In this document: positions 29,261 to 38,800 of the stretch, in pieces
Numbering within the stretch: position 1 is the stretch's first letter
Layout of the letters: the number at the start of each line of letters is the position of its first letter
Source: Desulfovibrionaceae bacterium
GTDB taxonomy: Bacteria > Desulfobacterota > Desulfovibrionia > Desulfovibrionales > Desulfovibrionaceae
Length of the DNA stretch: 49,174 bases
Direction of reading: 5' to 3'
Assembly: GCA_017454105.1 (NCBI GenBank)
Contig: JAFTDR010000092.1
Span: 1 to 49,174, forward strand
Made by a program: the position numbers and the translations under genes
Notes under the pieces: model-generated
Seen by the model: the letters and a program-made list of their open reading frames with translations, nothing else
What the model was told of the DNA's origin: nothing
The model's database searches: none

Positions 29261-32200
29261 ATGCCCCAATCGGAACAGTTTATCGCAGAGAATGCGCCAC
29301 TTCTCTCCTTTCTCAAGCACATGGGAAAAAACATCGGTGCCATTCTCACAGGCAAGGCCAAAGCAAGAGATCTCATGTTTCAAAACGGCTCAGATATGGT
29401 TGAAAGCGTCTATAAAGACACACCCCAGAGCCGCTACTACAACGGGATTATGGCCCGCGCATTGGACGCGCTCCTAGCCAACCTCCCCTACGAGAGCACA
29501 CTCAATATTTTGGAAATTGGCGCAGGCACAGGCAGCACAAGCGCAAGCATCCTGCCCCTTCTGCCCAAGGATCGCACGCACTACGTGTACACGGATATCT
29601 CCCCGCTCTTTACCAAGAATGGCAAGGAGCGCTTCGGGGATTTAGGCTTTGTCACCTTTTCCACTCTCGATATTGAGCGCGACCCAACAAGCCAGGGCTT
29701 TGCCCCTGAATCCTTCGATATCATCATCTGCGCAAATATCCTGCACGCAACACGCGATATCGAGGAGAGCGTGCGCAACACCGCAAGCTTGCTCAAAAAA
29801 CACGGTTTTCTCTTCTTGCGGGAAATCACAACTGAGCGTCCGGCCATGGGTTTTGAGATCTCCTTTGGCTGCCTGCTTGGGCCAATTGTGGACGCGCTCC
29901 GCGGAAATAAACCCTTTCTCACAGTTGCAGGCTGGAATGCGCTTTTGCACAAGATAGGCTTTGACTTGTGCGAGGCGGCCCCCAAGGATGGACCAAGCGA
30001 AGAGCATATTCTCCTTGCCCGCAAAATAAGCGGAAATGTTGAGGCCTTTTACGCCAAAAAAGAGGAGCATACAAACAAAGGCACTGGCCACGCGCTTTTA
30101 GGCGCCCGTATCCCCTCGCCCCTGCCAACCGCCCAATTTGTCCAGGAAGTGAGCATTGCCCGCCAGCCCTTCTTAGCCGAGCACCAGGTCTTCGGCAATG
30201 TCGTTGTGCCGGGCACAGCCCACTTTGATCTCGCAGCCTCTGCCGGGCGTGTCTTTTTTGACTGCGAGCAGATTGCCCTCTCCCACGTTGTTTTGCGTGA
30301 GGCCTTACTTCTCGATTCAGGGCCCCGCACACTCGAGGTCACAGTCGAGCCAGATGAAAGTGAGCGTGCGGCAAAAGTCTCAATTTACAGCCAGGGTACA
30401 GAGGCCGCACGCGAGGGGGGAGACGACTGGCACCTCCATGTCACAGGAACAGTGACCCCACTCGCAGAGACTACGGCACGCCGTCTTGATTTTCCGGCCA
30501 TTTTGGCTAAGGACGCGCACGAAATCGATGTCCAGGCCTTCTATGAGACCTTTGATTCCTACGGCGCCGTACACTACGGCCCGATCTTCCGGGGCTTACG
30601 CAGGCTATGGCGCATCCCAGGCGGAGCCGCGGCGGAAGTTGCCCTAGATGACTCAGAGCGCGGCAAAAAACAGGGCTTTATCGTCCACCCGGCCCTTTTG
30701 GATAGCTGCCTGCAGAGCATGGTTGCGGCCGCCTGCGAGACTGAGATCTCAGGCGATGGCTTTATGCCCTTTGGGCTCGACGAAATAACCTTCCTAGGTT
30801 GCGCGGAGGATTCTGTCCTCTGTGTGGCGAAGCTTAAGGATGGCGACACATTTGCGCAGGAGATGTTCTCTGCAAGCTTCACTATCGCAAGAACGGACGG
30901 AGTCGTGCTTGCGGAAATCAAAAATCTCGTCATGCGCAAGACCAAGAAAGCGACCCTTGAGGCCTTAAAACTTGGCCAGAAAAACCTGGGCGATCTCTGC
31001 TACGACATCCTCTGGCGGCAGGCTGAATTGCCAAAGTCAAGCGATATGTCCGGCCATTGGCTGATCATACCCTGCAAAAACACCCGCTTTATCGACGCGC
31101 TCTCAAAGACAATACGCGATGCGGGTGGATCTGTGACCTACTGCGCAAATCCCAAGGAGGTTATGAGCCTCTATGACGCAAAAACTATTTGCGGCATCCT
31201 CTACTGCGCGGCACTCGATAACGAGCTTCCGGACTTTGACGGAAAAGGTGGCCTTGCGGGATTTAAGACCACAAGCTGCAAAAACCTGCTTGAAATCGCC
31301 AAGTTTCTTGCAGAAAAGGAGACTGGGGAGAATCTGCGCTTAGGACTCTTCACCTGCGAGGCCCAGAAGGCGAGACCAAATGACCGTCCAAATCCCTGCC
31401 AGAGCATCCTCTTAGGCCTTGAAAAATCGATAGCGAACGAAATCCCCAAAATTGCGCCAATCAGTATTGATCTCGATAATGTGGCCGATTGGGCAGCTCA
31501 GGTCCCAACTGCCGCATCTCTCCTAGGCGCAAAAGACTATCCAGAAGATGTTGTCGCCCTGCGCGCAAACTCCCTGCTTGTGCCGCGCTTAATCAGAAGT
31601 TCTGCGATTAAACCCGCAAAGGACTTGTCCTTAAAAAAACCAGAGGGCGAGGCCTATACAAGCGTGTTTCAAGGAAATGGCATTGACGGAATCTCCGTGC
31701 AGGCCATGGAACGCAAAGCCCCAGACAAGGGCTCAGTTGAAATTGAGGCCCACGCCTATGGCATGAATTTCCAAAATATCATGGTCGCAATGGGCGTCTC
31801 CACCAACATACAAACGCTTGTCCTTGACTGCGCAGGCCGAGTGACCAGGGTTGGAGAAGGGGTGACAGATGTGCGCGTCGGGGATCCGGTTGTAACCACA
31901 GTCTACGGTCCCTTTGCCTCGCACGTCCACGCAAAAGAGAATCTCGTCCACGTCCTGCCCAAGGATTTCCCCTTGCGCGATGCGGCCGGCATCCCCACAG
32001 TCTTTATGACAAGCTGGCACGCTTTAGTTGAAGTGGCCAAATTGAAACCTGGTGAACGCGTTCTGCTCCACTCAGCAACTGGGGGCATTGGTCTTTCAGC
32101 CATTCAGATAGCCCAAGCGATCGGAGCTGAGATCGTAGCCACTGCTGGCACTGAACACAAACGCGCCCTTCTCCGCTCACTTGGCATTAGGCATGTCTAC

Positions 32201-35200
32201 TCGTCAAGAAATGCGGACTTTGCGGCGCGCATTAAAGATGAGCTCGGCGGCGTGCATGTTGTTCTCAATTTCCTGGTTCACGATCTCGCAGACGCGAGCA
32301 TGCGCACTCTTGTACCAGGCGGCCGCTTTATTGAAATCGGCAAAACGGATCTGCGCACCAAGGAAGAGGTCGCGCGCATCCGCCCAGATATCAGCTACCA
32401 CATCGTTGATCTGGAAAAACTCGCCAAGGTGGACGAGGAGGCCATGCGCCGCATCTTCTCCGGTGTCATGGATGGCTTTATCAAGGGCCTCTACCACCCA
32501 ATAGCCAAGCGCGTCTTTTCCATGGATGCCTTACAAGACGCCTTTCACTTCATGCTCGAAGGCCGACATATCGGCAAGGTCATTGTCGAAACAGCGTTTC
32601 GACCACGATCCCACGGGATTAGGCCCAATGTCACCTATCTTATCACAGGCGGCATGAGTGACCTTGGAATCGCGTTAGCCAAGCATCTCAAAGAGGCCGG
32701 AGCAAACCACATAACCCTCTTAGGTCGACGCATCCCTGAGGCCTCCTCTCCTCGCAGTGCGGAAATCGCCAGTCTCTCAAGTGACGGCTGCACAGTTGAG
32801 ACAAAGATCCTCGATGTCACAGACAGAGACGCTGTCATCTCTTGCGTTCAGGCTATTCCAGAGACAGCGCCCCTTGCCGGTGTCTTCCACTTAGCCGGGC
32901 ATCTCGATGACGACACAATTGTCCGTCTCAATTGGGAGCGCTTTAATGCCGTTCTCTCGCCTAAGGTCGACGGAAGCTACTTCTTCCATGAGGCAACACG
33001 CGATCTCCCGCTAGACCACTTTGTTGTCTTCTCCTCCATTGCCTCGGTCTTTGGCACCCACGGACAGGCAAACCACGTTGCGGCCAATACCTTTATGGAC
33101 GCTTTGATCGCAGAGCGCCGCGCGGACTTTCTGCCAGGGCTTTCGCTCAACTGGGGAGCCTGGGGGCAGATCGGCACAGTTGTCCGACTTGGCATTCTAA
33201 AAAGGATTGAGCAGCAGGGCGTGTTCGGCTTTGACACAGAGACCGGCCTCTCTGTTCTTGACCAGTGCATGGCAGGAGACATTGAGCGCAAGGTCGTAAC
33301 CAAGATGCAGTGGCAGCGCATGGTGCCACTTTTAGCCCAAACCCGCGCAGCCGCCTTCTTTGCTGAGATCAAAAAACGCGCGGATCTCCCAGAAAAAACT
33401 GTCCAGTCAAACATCGGTGCGCACTTACGTACCCTTGGCATGGAGGAGCGGGTCGAAGAACTCAAAGGCTACCTGAAAAAGGAGATCGCAGGCTTTTTGC
33501 GCATCGCAATCGAGTCCATTCCAAATGACGCCAATCTGACAAACCTTGGCATGGATTCCTTAATTAGCCTCGACCTCTTCCAGCGCATAAGCCGCGATCT
33601 CGGCATCCACATCGCCCCCCACGAAGTTGCGGGCATGGTCAATGTGAATGCCATGGCGGCCAAGTTTGCGGCGGATTTAGGGCCAGAACAAGAGCGTCCT
33701 AATGAAAAGAAGCCTGAAAAAGCACAGAATGCGGCCCCTCTTGCCCAATACTTTGTCCAAGACCCTGAGCATGCCTATGATCCTTTCCCCCTCTCAGACA
33801 TGCAGCAGGCCTACTGGATCGGCCGCCACGAGAAGGGCTTAACCCTTGGTGGAGTGAGCTGCCACTTCTACTTTGAAGCGGAAAGCACAGGCCTAGACAT
33901 TGACCGCTACGAGGCTGCCTGGAATAGCTTAATTCTCTACGAACCCATGCTGCGCACAGTCTTATCTAGCGATCGCAGAGAACAGCAGGTCCTAGAAAGT
34001 GTGCCGCACTTTAAAATACCCCGCCACGATCTCAGATCCGCATCAAATGAGGAGCAGGAGGCGCACATTGTATCCCTCCGTGAGCGCTTAACCCACGAGG
34101 TAATCCAGGTCGACCAATGGCCAAACTTCCACATTGAGGCGACACTCTATCCAGACGCGCGTGTCCGAACCCATATCAGCTTTGACCTGATACTTGCGGA
34201 CTTCCACGGGATCTCCCAGCTCTTCACAGAACTTGCGCTGATCTACACGAAGGGCGCGGACAGTTTGCCGAAAAAGCGTGTGACCTTCCGCGACTACCGT
34301 TTGGCTGAAGAACGCTACAGGCAAAGCGAGCAGTTCACAAAGGATAAAGCCTACTGGCAAAAACGCGCGGCCAAATTGCCGGAAGCGCCGAAGCTTCCTC
34401 TCGCGCAAAAGCCGCACAGCCTGACAAATCCCCGCTTTGAGCGCAAAGTCCACATCCTCCCAAAAGACGTCTGGGAGAGAATTACGAAGCGCGGAGAGGC
34501 CCGGGGACTGCCACCAACAGCCATAGCGCTCGGCGTCTTTGCCGAAGTCTTAGCGCTCTGGAGCGAAGATCCGGCCTTCACAATCAATATCACACTCTTT
34601 AACCGCCTGCCCTTCCACGAAGATATTCAGGCGCTTATCGGTGAATTCACAACCAATACCCTGCTTGCCGTTGACTCCCTCTCGGCTGCGCGCTTTACCG
34701 ACCGCGCTGCGCGCATCTGGCGCCAGCTTTGGGATGACATGGCGCACAGATCCTATTCCGGCGTCCGCGTTGTCCGCGATCTCGCAAGGGAGCGCGGGGC
34801 GTATCTCATGCCAATTGTCTTCACAAGCACGCTTGCCCAACACTCAATTCAAGGGGGCACTGCATCCTCCGATGGGACGCAAAACGTCTTAGGACAGGAG
34901 ATCTACAGCATATCCCAGACCCCGCAGGTCTGGCTGGATCACCAGCTCTTTGAAGTCGATGGCTGCTTGCGCATTGTCTTTGACTATGTCGCAGACCTCT
35001 TCCCAGAGGGACTTATCGACGCAATGTTTACGGCATTAACCGGCCTCTACGAGCGTCTTGGATCCACGGATGAAAGTGTATCACAAGACATCTGGCAGGC
35101 GCAGCACATCCTTGACATCCCACATGAGCAGCGCGCTGTGCGCGAGAAGGTCAATGCCACCCAAAAGAGCTTCCCGAACTATCGCCTAACAGACCTCTTT

Positions 35201-38200
35201 CTAGAGAATGCCAAGACACATGGCGAGGACACAGCCCTCATCGCAAAGGATGCGACCCTAAGCTACAGAGAACTGTGCGAGCGCGCCTTATGTCTTGCAG
35301 AAACCTTGCGCGCGCAGAAAATCGCTCAAGGGAGCCGGATTGCGGTGGTGGCTCCGAAATGCTCTTTGCAGATCATAGCCGTCCTTGGCATCCTGCTCGC
35401 CGATTGTGTCTACGTGCCTCTTGACCCGGCCATGCCAATTGCCCGCATCCGCGAGATCTGCCGTGACGCAAACGTCGCCTATGTAGTCGGCACAGGAATT
35501 GAGATCCCAGATTGTCCCTTCTTAGACCTTGCCGCCATACCAACTAAAGGTTCCGACGTCACTTTAAAAACAGCGCAAAAAGCAGATCCTAACGATCTTG
35601 CCTATATCATCTATACCTCAGGCTCAACCGGCAAACCCAAGGGGGTGATGATCTCCCATGCCGCGGCCATGAACACCATTTTGGCCGTAAACTCTACCTA
35701 CGGGATAGGCGCAAAGGACAGAGTGCTTGCGCTTGCCAAACTCTCCTTTGACCTCTCAGTCTACGATATCTTTGGCCTTCTCGCAGCAGGCGGAACTATT
35801 GTCTTACCAAGTGACGAAGAATGCACGGATCCGACTGCCTGGCGAACATATATTGCAGAGCACAAGGTCACTCTCTGGAATACTGTCCCAGCTCTCGCCC
35901 AAATTCTCGATGCGCATCTCGCCGACACAGAACCAAGCGCAGAGAGTTTGCGGGCAATCCTGCTCTCAGGGGACTGGATTCCGAAGGATCTGCCAGGCTC
36001 CTTACAAAAGCATTTGCCCAAATGCCAAGTCTACGCCATGGGAGGGGCAACCGAGGCCTCGATCTGGTCCAACTACCACAAAACAAGTGCTGATGACGCC
36101 TCCTTCGCCTCAGTGCCCTACGGCACCCCCCTTGCAAACCAGGGCTTTGCTGTCTTAGACGCCAATCTTCGCGACAAACCCGACTGGGTGCGCGGGGATC
36201 TCTATATCACAGGCAAGGGCTTAGCCCTTGGCTACTGGAATGATGCGGAAAAAACAAACCAAGCCTTCCTTGAAGCGACAGCCGACCATCCCCGCCTCTA
36301 TAAGACCGGAGACTGCGCGCGCTACCATCCCTCAGGTGTCCTCGAATTTTTGGGACGCACAGACAATCAGGTCAAGGTCCACGGCTTTCGTGTGGAATTA
36401 GGGGAAATTGAAAGCACACTTGCAGAGCATCCTGCAGTCGCAAGCGCGGCCGTGCTTCTGCAAAAAAATGTCGGCGGAGAACCCGTCCTTGCCGCCTATG
36501 TGAAGACAAAGGGCAGAGACCTTGTGCAGAGTGAGGTCGCAGACAGAGAAGCTTTTGATCTCGCGCACATCCTAACAAATCTGCCCAAAGACAAGGCTCT
36601 TGACCGGACACGCTTTTTGCCAGTCTGGCAGGCCATGGAGGATCTCTACACAAGTGCGAGCCACGCGCTTCTTGAACATCTAAGCAAAGACGGCACAGTC
36701 CACCCAAGATACCAGAAGTGGCTTAGCCGCGCCCGCGCCCACGCCAAAACTGTGCAGCAAGTGCCCAATCTTGAAGACGCACTCGCAAATTGCGCGGAAG
36801 GTGCGGAGGAATTGGGCTTTAGCGCGCAAGAGACAGAACTTCTGAAAAAAACTGTGCACAATCTCCCAGATATCCTGACAGAGAAACTGCACTCTGCGGA
36901 ATTCTATGCCCAGGATGCTGTGCCAGGCTTCTACCAGAAGATCTTTGGCTTAAGTAATGAGCGCACAGCGGCGCTACTTGTCCATCTTGCAAATGCGCGC
37001 GACTCTCTGCGCATTTTAGAAATTGGTGCAGGCTACGGCACTGTGACAGACTTTGTCCTGCCAAAGCTCACACAGAAAAATGTCCACTACGAGTTTACTG
37101 ATATCTCCCCCTTCTTCATAAACCGGGCAAAGAAGCGCTATGCGGCCTATCCCAATATACACTATCGCCTGCTGGATATCGCATCCGATCCCCTGCTCGC
37201 GGGTTTTGCAGAACACAGCTACGATATTATCTTTGCCGGAAACGTCCTCCACGATGTGGCCGATATCACAAAGACTCTTGCCTACGTTGCAAAACTCCTC
37301 TCTCCTTCTGGCGTGCTTGTGCTTCAAGAAGAGACTGTCTTTCAGACACCCTTTGATCTGACCATGGGTCTGCAGCAGGGCTTTGACAGCGCTCGTGACG
37401 AGGACATTCGTCCAAATCACCCGCTCTTAAGTCGAGAGCAGTGGACTAAACTGCTCACAGGGGCGGGCATGAGTGCGCCACACTTTGCTATGCCCAAGGA
37501 CTCGCTAGAAGGGGAATTGGGACTCGAGATTATTGTTGCAGAGGGGCCACGCACAGTGGAACGCACGGACACGCGCCCGCTTGAGGACTTTTTGCGCACG
37601 CGTCTTCCAAGCTACATGGTGCCCCATATCTGGACATGCCTTGACGCATTCCCGCTCACAGCCAATGGGAAAATCGACCGCAAGCGCTTAGGTGCCCAAA
37701 GCCTAGCGGGAACGCGGGCGGTTCAAGCGAAAACTCTGGAAGAGCAGCGCATTCTCGCGATCTGGAAGGATATTCTTGCCTGCGATTCCGATTCTCTTGG
37801 GGTAACCACAAGCTTCTTTGCGGCTGGCGGCGACTCGCTCACAGCCTTCCAGCTTGTTGAGCGTATCAATACGAGCTTTGGTGTCCACCTGCGCTTAAGC
37901 GATCTGTTACAGGCGCAGACTGTCGCAGACCAAGCCCATCTTGTGCGCAGCCACAAAGACACTGAGAGTACGCTCACTGTGCCCTTAAACGCTGCCCAAA
38001 GCAAAGAGACGCTTCTTCTCTACCACCCAATCGAGGGCCTTGTGACCTGCTACCTGCCTCTTGCAAATGCTCTCTCTGACATACGGCTTCTTGCTGTGCA
38101 GAGCGCGGGCCTTGAAGAAGGCGAGTATACCCAAGACTTTGACGCAATGGTTACTGAGGGGCTTTTGCACATGCCCGTAGATTGCGATCGCCCACTCATC

Positions 38201-38752
38201 GTTGGCGGCTGGTCAATGGGCGCATTCTTGGCAGCTGCTGCGGCAAAACGCCTAAAAGATATGGGCGCAGATCGTCTGCCCGTAGTCCTGCTCGATCCCC
38301 CGGCAAAAGACAGCTGGGATCAGCTCTTTGATGCGCGAAAGAACGACCAAAGCGAACTCTTACGCTTTGTCGCAGAAGATCCCGCACAGGCTCTTCATGC
38401 TATCCCTCTGTCCGCAAAAGAGCTTGCGGCTTTACCGCACAAAGAGCGCAATCAGGCACTTATTGCCGGACTTATGGCGAGCGGTCAGCTTACCATTAAT
38501 GCCTCACGGATCCTTACGGTCATAGAGACCAATTTGCTCGCCTTACGCGCCCATACCCCAAGTCCTCTTCCCTGCGACATGCTCTTTGTGCGCGGGGCAG
38601 GATCCCCTGAAAGCGGCGTCACCTACTGGAAGACGATCTGCCAGGGCAAATGCACTGTACTCGAGGTCCCGGCAAATCACTGGAATCTCACACGCGATCC
38701 TGAAAGTGTAGCGAAAATAGCCCAAGCTATTCGCGCACAGATGACCCGCTAA
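29261..38752 (+). CDS. Megasynthase D: cMT core-DH-ER-KR-ACP-Cy-A(MT)-PCP-TE
   Basis: The 3163-residue protein completes the third module and releases the product. It opens with the SAM-binding core of a C-methyltransferase (LEIGAGTG at 84, ICANILHAT). The DH has His308, Gly312 and Asp481. The ER has HSATGGIGLSAI at 937. The KR is atypical: TGGMSDLG at 1129 and His1272 where the catalytic Tyr is expected (QANHVAAN). ACP Ser1433. The Cy has Asp1642/Asp1647. The A-domain code is D-L-Y-N-L-S-M-I-W (cysteine; motif at 2118), with a methyltransferase-like insert (about 2425-2760, LEIGAGYGT at 2586) as in pyochelin and yersiniabactin synthetases. There such inserts alpha-methylate or epimerise the cysteine. 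PCP Ser2859. The type I thioesterase has GWSMG (Ser2985) and NHW near the end. Release by hydrolysis or cyclisation cannot be told apart. Confidence 0.93.
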   Translation: MPQSEQFIAENAPLLSFLKHMGKNIGAILTGKAKARDLMFQNGSDMVESVYKDTPQSRYYNGIMARALDALLANLPYESTLNILEIGAGTGSTSASILPLLPKDRTHYVYTDISPLFTKNGKERFGDLGFVTFSTLDIERDPTSQGFAPESFDIIICANILHATRDIEESVRNTASLLKKHGFLFLREITTERPAMGFEISFGCLLGPIVDALRGNKPFLTVAGWNALLHKIGFDLCEAAPKDGPSEEHILLARKISGNVEAFYAKKEEHTNKGTGHALLGARIPSPLPTAQFVQEVSIARQPFLAEHQVFGNVVVPGTAHFDLAASAGRVFFDCEQIALSHVVLREALLLDSGPRTLEVTVEPDESERAAKVSIYSQGTEAAREGGDDWHLHVTGTVTPLAETTARRLDFPAILAKDAHEIDVQAFYETFDSYGAVHYGPIFRGLRRLWRIPGGAAAEVALDDSERGKKQGFIVHPALLDSCLQSMVAAACETEISGDGFMPFGLDEITFLGCAEDSVLCVAKLKDGDTFAQEMFSASFTIARTDGVVLAEIKNLVMRKTKKATLEALKLGQKNLGDLCYDILWRQAELPKSSDMSGHWLIIPCKNTRFIDALSKTIRDAGGSVTYCANPKEVMSLYDAKTICGILYCAALDNELPDFDGKGGLAGFKTTSCKNLLEIAKFLAEKETGENLRLGLFTCEAQKARPNDRPNPCQSILLGLEKSIANEIPKIAPISIDLDNVADWAAQVPTAASLLGAKDYPEDVVALRANSLLVPRLIRSSAIKPAKDLSLKKPEGEAYTSVFQGNGIDGISVQAMERKAPDKGSVEIEAHAYGMNFQNIMVAMGVSTNIQTLVLDCAGRVTRVGEGVTDVRVGDPVVTTVYGPFASHVHAKENLVHVLPKDFPLRDAAGIPTVFMTSWHALVEVAKLKPGERVLLHSATGGIGLSAIQIAQAIGAEIVATAGTEHKRALLRSLGIRHVYSSRNADFAARIKDELGGVHVVLNFLVHDLADASMRTLVPGGRFIEIGKTDLRTKEEVARIRPDISYHIVDLEKLAKVDEEAMRRIFSGVMDGFIKGLYHPIAKRVFSMDALQDAFHFMLEGRHIGKVIVETAFRPRSHGIRPNVTYLITGGMSDLGIALAKHLKEAGANHITLLGRRIPEASSPRSAEIASLSSDGCTVETKILDVTDRDAVISCVQAIPETAPLAGVFHLAGHLDDDTIVRLNWERFNAVLSPKVDGSYFFHEATRDLPLDHFVVFSSIASVFGTHGQANHVAANTFMDALIAERRADFLPGLSLNWGAWGQIGTVVRLGILKRIEQQGVFGFDTETGLSVLDQCMAGDIERKVVTKMQWQRMVPLLAQTRAAAFFAEIKKRADLPEKTVQSNIGAHLRTLGMEERVEELKGYLKKEIAGFLRIAIESIPNDANLTNLGMDSLISLDLFQRISRDLGIHIAPHEVAGMVNVNAMAAKFAADLGPEQERPNEKKPEKAQNAAPLAQYFVQDPEHAYDPFPLSDMQQAYWIGRHEKGLTLGGVSCHFYFEAESTGLDIDRYEAAWNSLILYEPMLRTVLSSDRREQQVLESVPHFKIPRHDLRSASNEEQEAHIVSLRERLTHEVIQVDQWPNFHIEATLYPDARVRTHISFDLILADFHGISQLFTELALIYTKGADSLPKKRVTFRDYRLAEERYRQSEQFTKDKAYWQKRAAKLPEAPKLPLAQKPHSLTNPRFERKVHILPKDVWERITKRGEARGLPPTAIALGVFAEVLALWSEDPAFTINITLFNRLPFHEDIQALIGEFTTNTLLAVDSLSAARFTDRAARIWRQLWDDMAHRSYSGVRVVRDLARERGAYLMPIVFTSTLAQHSIQGGTASSDGTQNVLGQEIYSISQTPQVWLDHQLFEVDGCLRIVFDYVADLFPEGLIDAMFTALTGLYERLGSTDESVSQDIWQAQHILDIPHEQRAVREKVNATQKSFPNYRLTDLFLENAKTHGEDTALIAKDATLSYRELCERALCLAETLRAQKIAQGSRIAVVAPKCSLQIIAVLGILLADCVYVPLDPAMPIARIREICRDANVAYVVGTGIEIPDCPFLDLAAIPTKGSDVTLKTAQKADPNDLAYIIYTSGSTGKPKGVMISHAAAMNTILAVNSTYGIGAKDRVLALAKLSFDLSVYDIFGLLAAGGTIVLPSDEECTDPTAWRTYIAEHKVTLWNTVPALAQILDAHLADTEPSAESLRAILLSGDWIPKDLPGSLQKHLPKCQVYAMGGATEASIWSNYHKTSADDASFASVPYGTPLANQGFAVLDANLRDKPDWVRGDLYITGKGLALGYWNDAEKTNQAFLEATADHPRLYKTGDCARYHPSGVLEFLGRTDNQVKVHGFRVELGEIESTLAEHPAVASAAVLLQKNVGGEPVLAAYVKTKGRDLVQSEVADREAFDLAHILTNLPKDKALDRTRFLPVWQAMEDLYTSASHALLEHLSKDGTVHPRYQKWLSRARAHAKTVQQVPNLEDALANCAEGAEELGFSAQETELLKKTVHNLPDILTEKLHSAEFYAQDAVPGFYQKIFGLSNERTAALLVHLANARDSLRILEIGAGYGTVTDFVLPKLTQKNVHYEFTDISPFFINRAKKRYAAYPNIHYRLLDIASDPLLAGFAEHSYDIIFAGNVLHDVADITKTLAYVAKLLSPSGVLVLQEETVFQTPFDLTMGLQQGFDSARDEDIRPNHPLLSREQWTKLLTGAGMSAPHFAMPKDSLEGELGLEIIVAEGPRTVERTDTRPLEDFLRTRLPSYMVPHIWTCLDAFPLTANGKIDRKRLGAQSLAGTRAVQAKTLEEQRILAIWKDILACDSDSLGVTTSFFAAGGDSLTAFQLVERINTSFGVHLRLSDLLQAQTVADQAHLVRSHKDTESTLTVPLNAAQSKETLLLYHPIEGLVTCYLPLANALSDIRLLAVQSAGLEEGEYTQDFDAMVTEGLLHMPVDCDRPLIVGGWSMGAFLAAAAAKRLKDMGADRLPVVLLDPPAKDSWDQLFDARKNDQSELLRFVAEDPAQALHAIPLSAKELAALPHKERNQALIAGLMASGQLTINASRILTVIETNLLALRAHTPSPLPCDMLFVRGAGSPESGVTYWKTICQGKCTVLEVPANHWNLTRDPESVAKIAQAIRAQMTR

Positions 38753-38758
38753 ACTCAA

Positions 38759-38790
38759 TTTCGTACGCCGGATCCCTCCGGCGTACGAAA
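38759..38790 (+). promoter_or_regulatory. Perfect 14-bp hairpin after the last megasynthase gene
   Basis: TTTCGTACGCCGGA (38759-38772), loop TCCC, and its exact complement (38777-38790) begin 6 nt after the stop of megasynthase D and end next to the AAGGA ribosome-binding site (38790-38794) of the thioesterase gene. There is no T-run, so it is not a classic terminator. It could stabilise the upstream mRNA, attenuate the downstream genes, be a processing site, or be an operator. Confidence 0.75.
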
Positions 38791-38800
38791 AGGAATTGCA

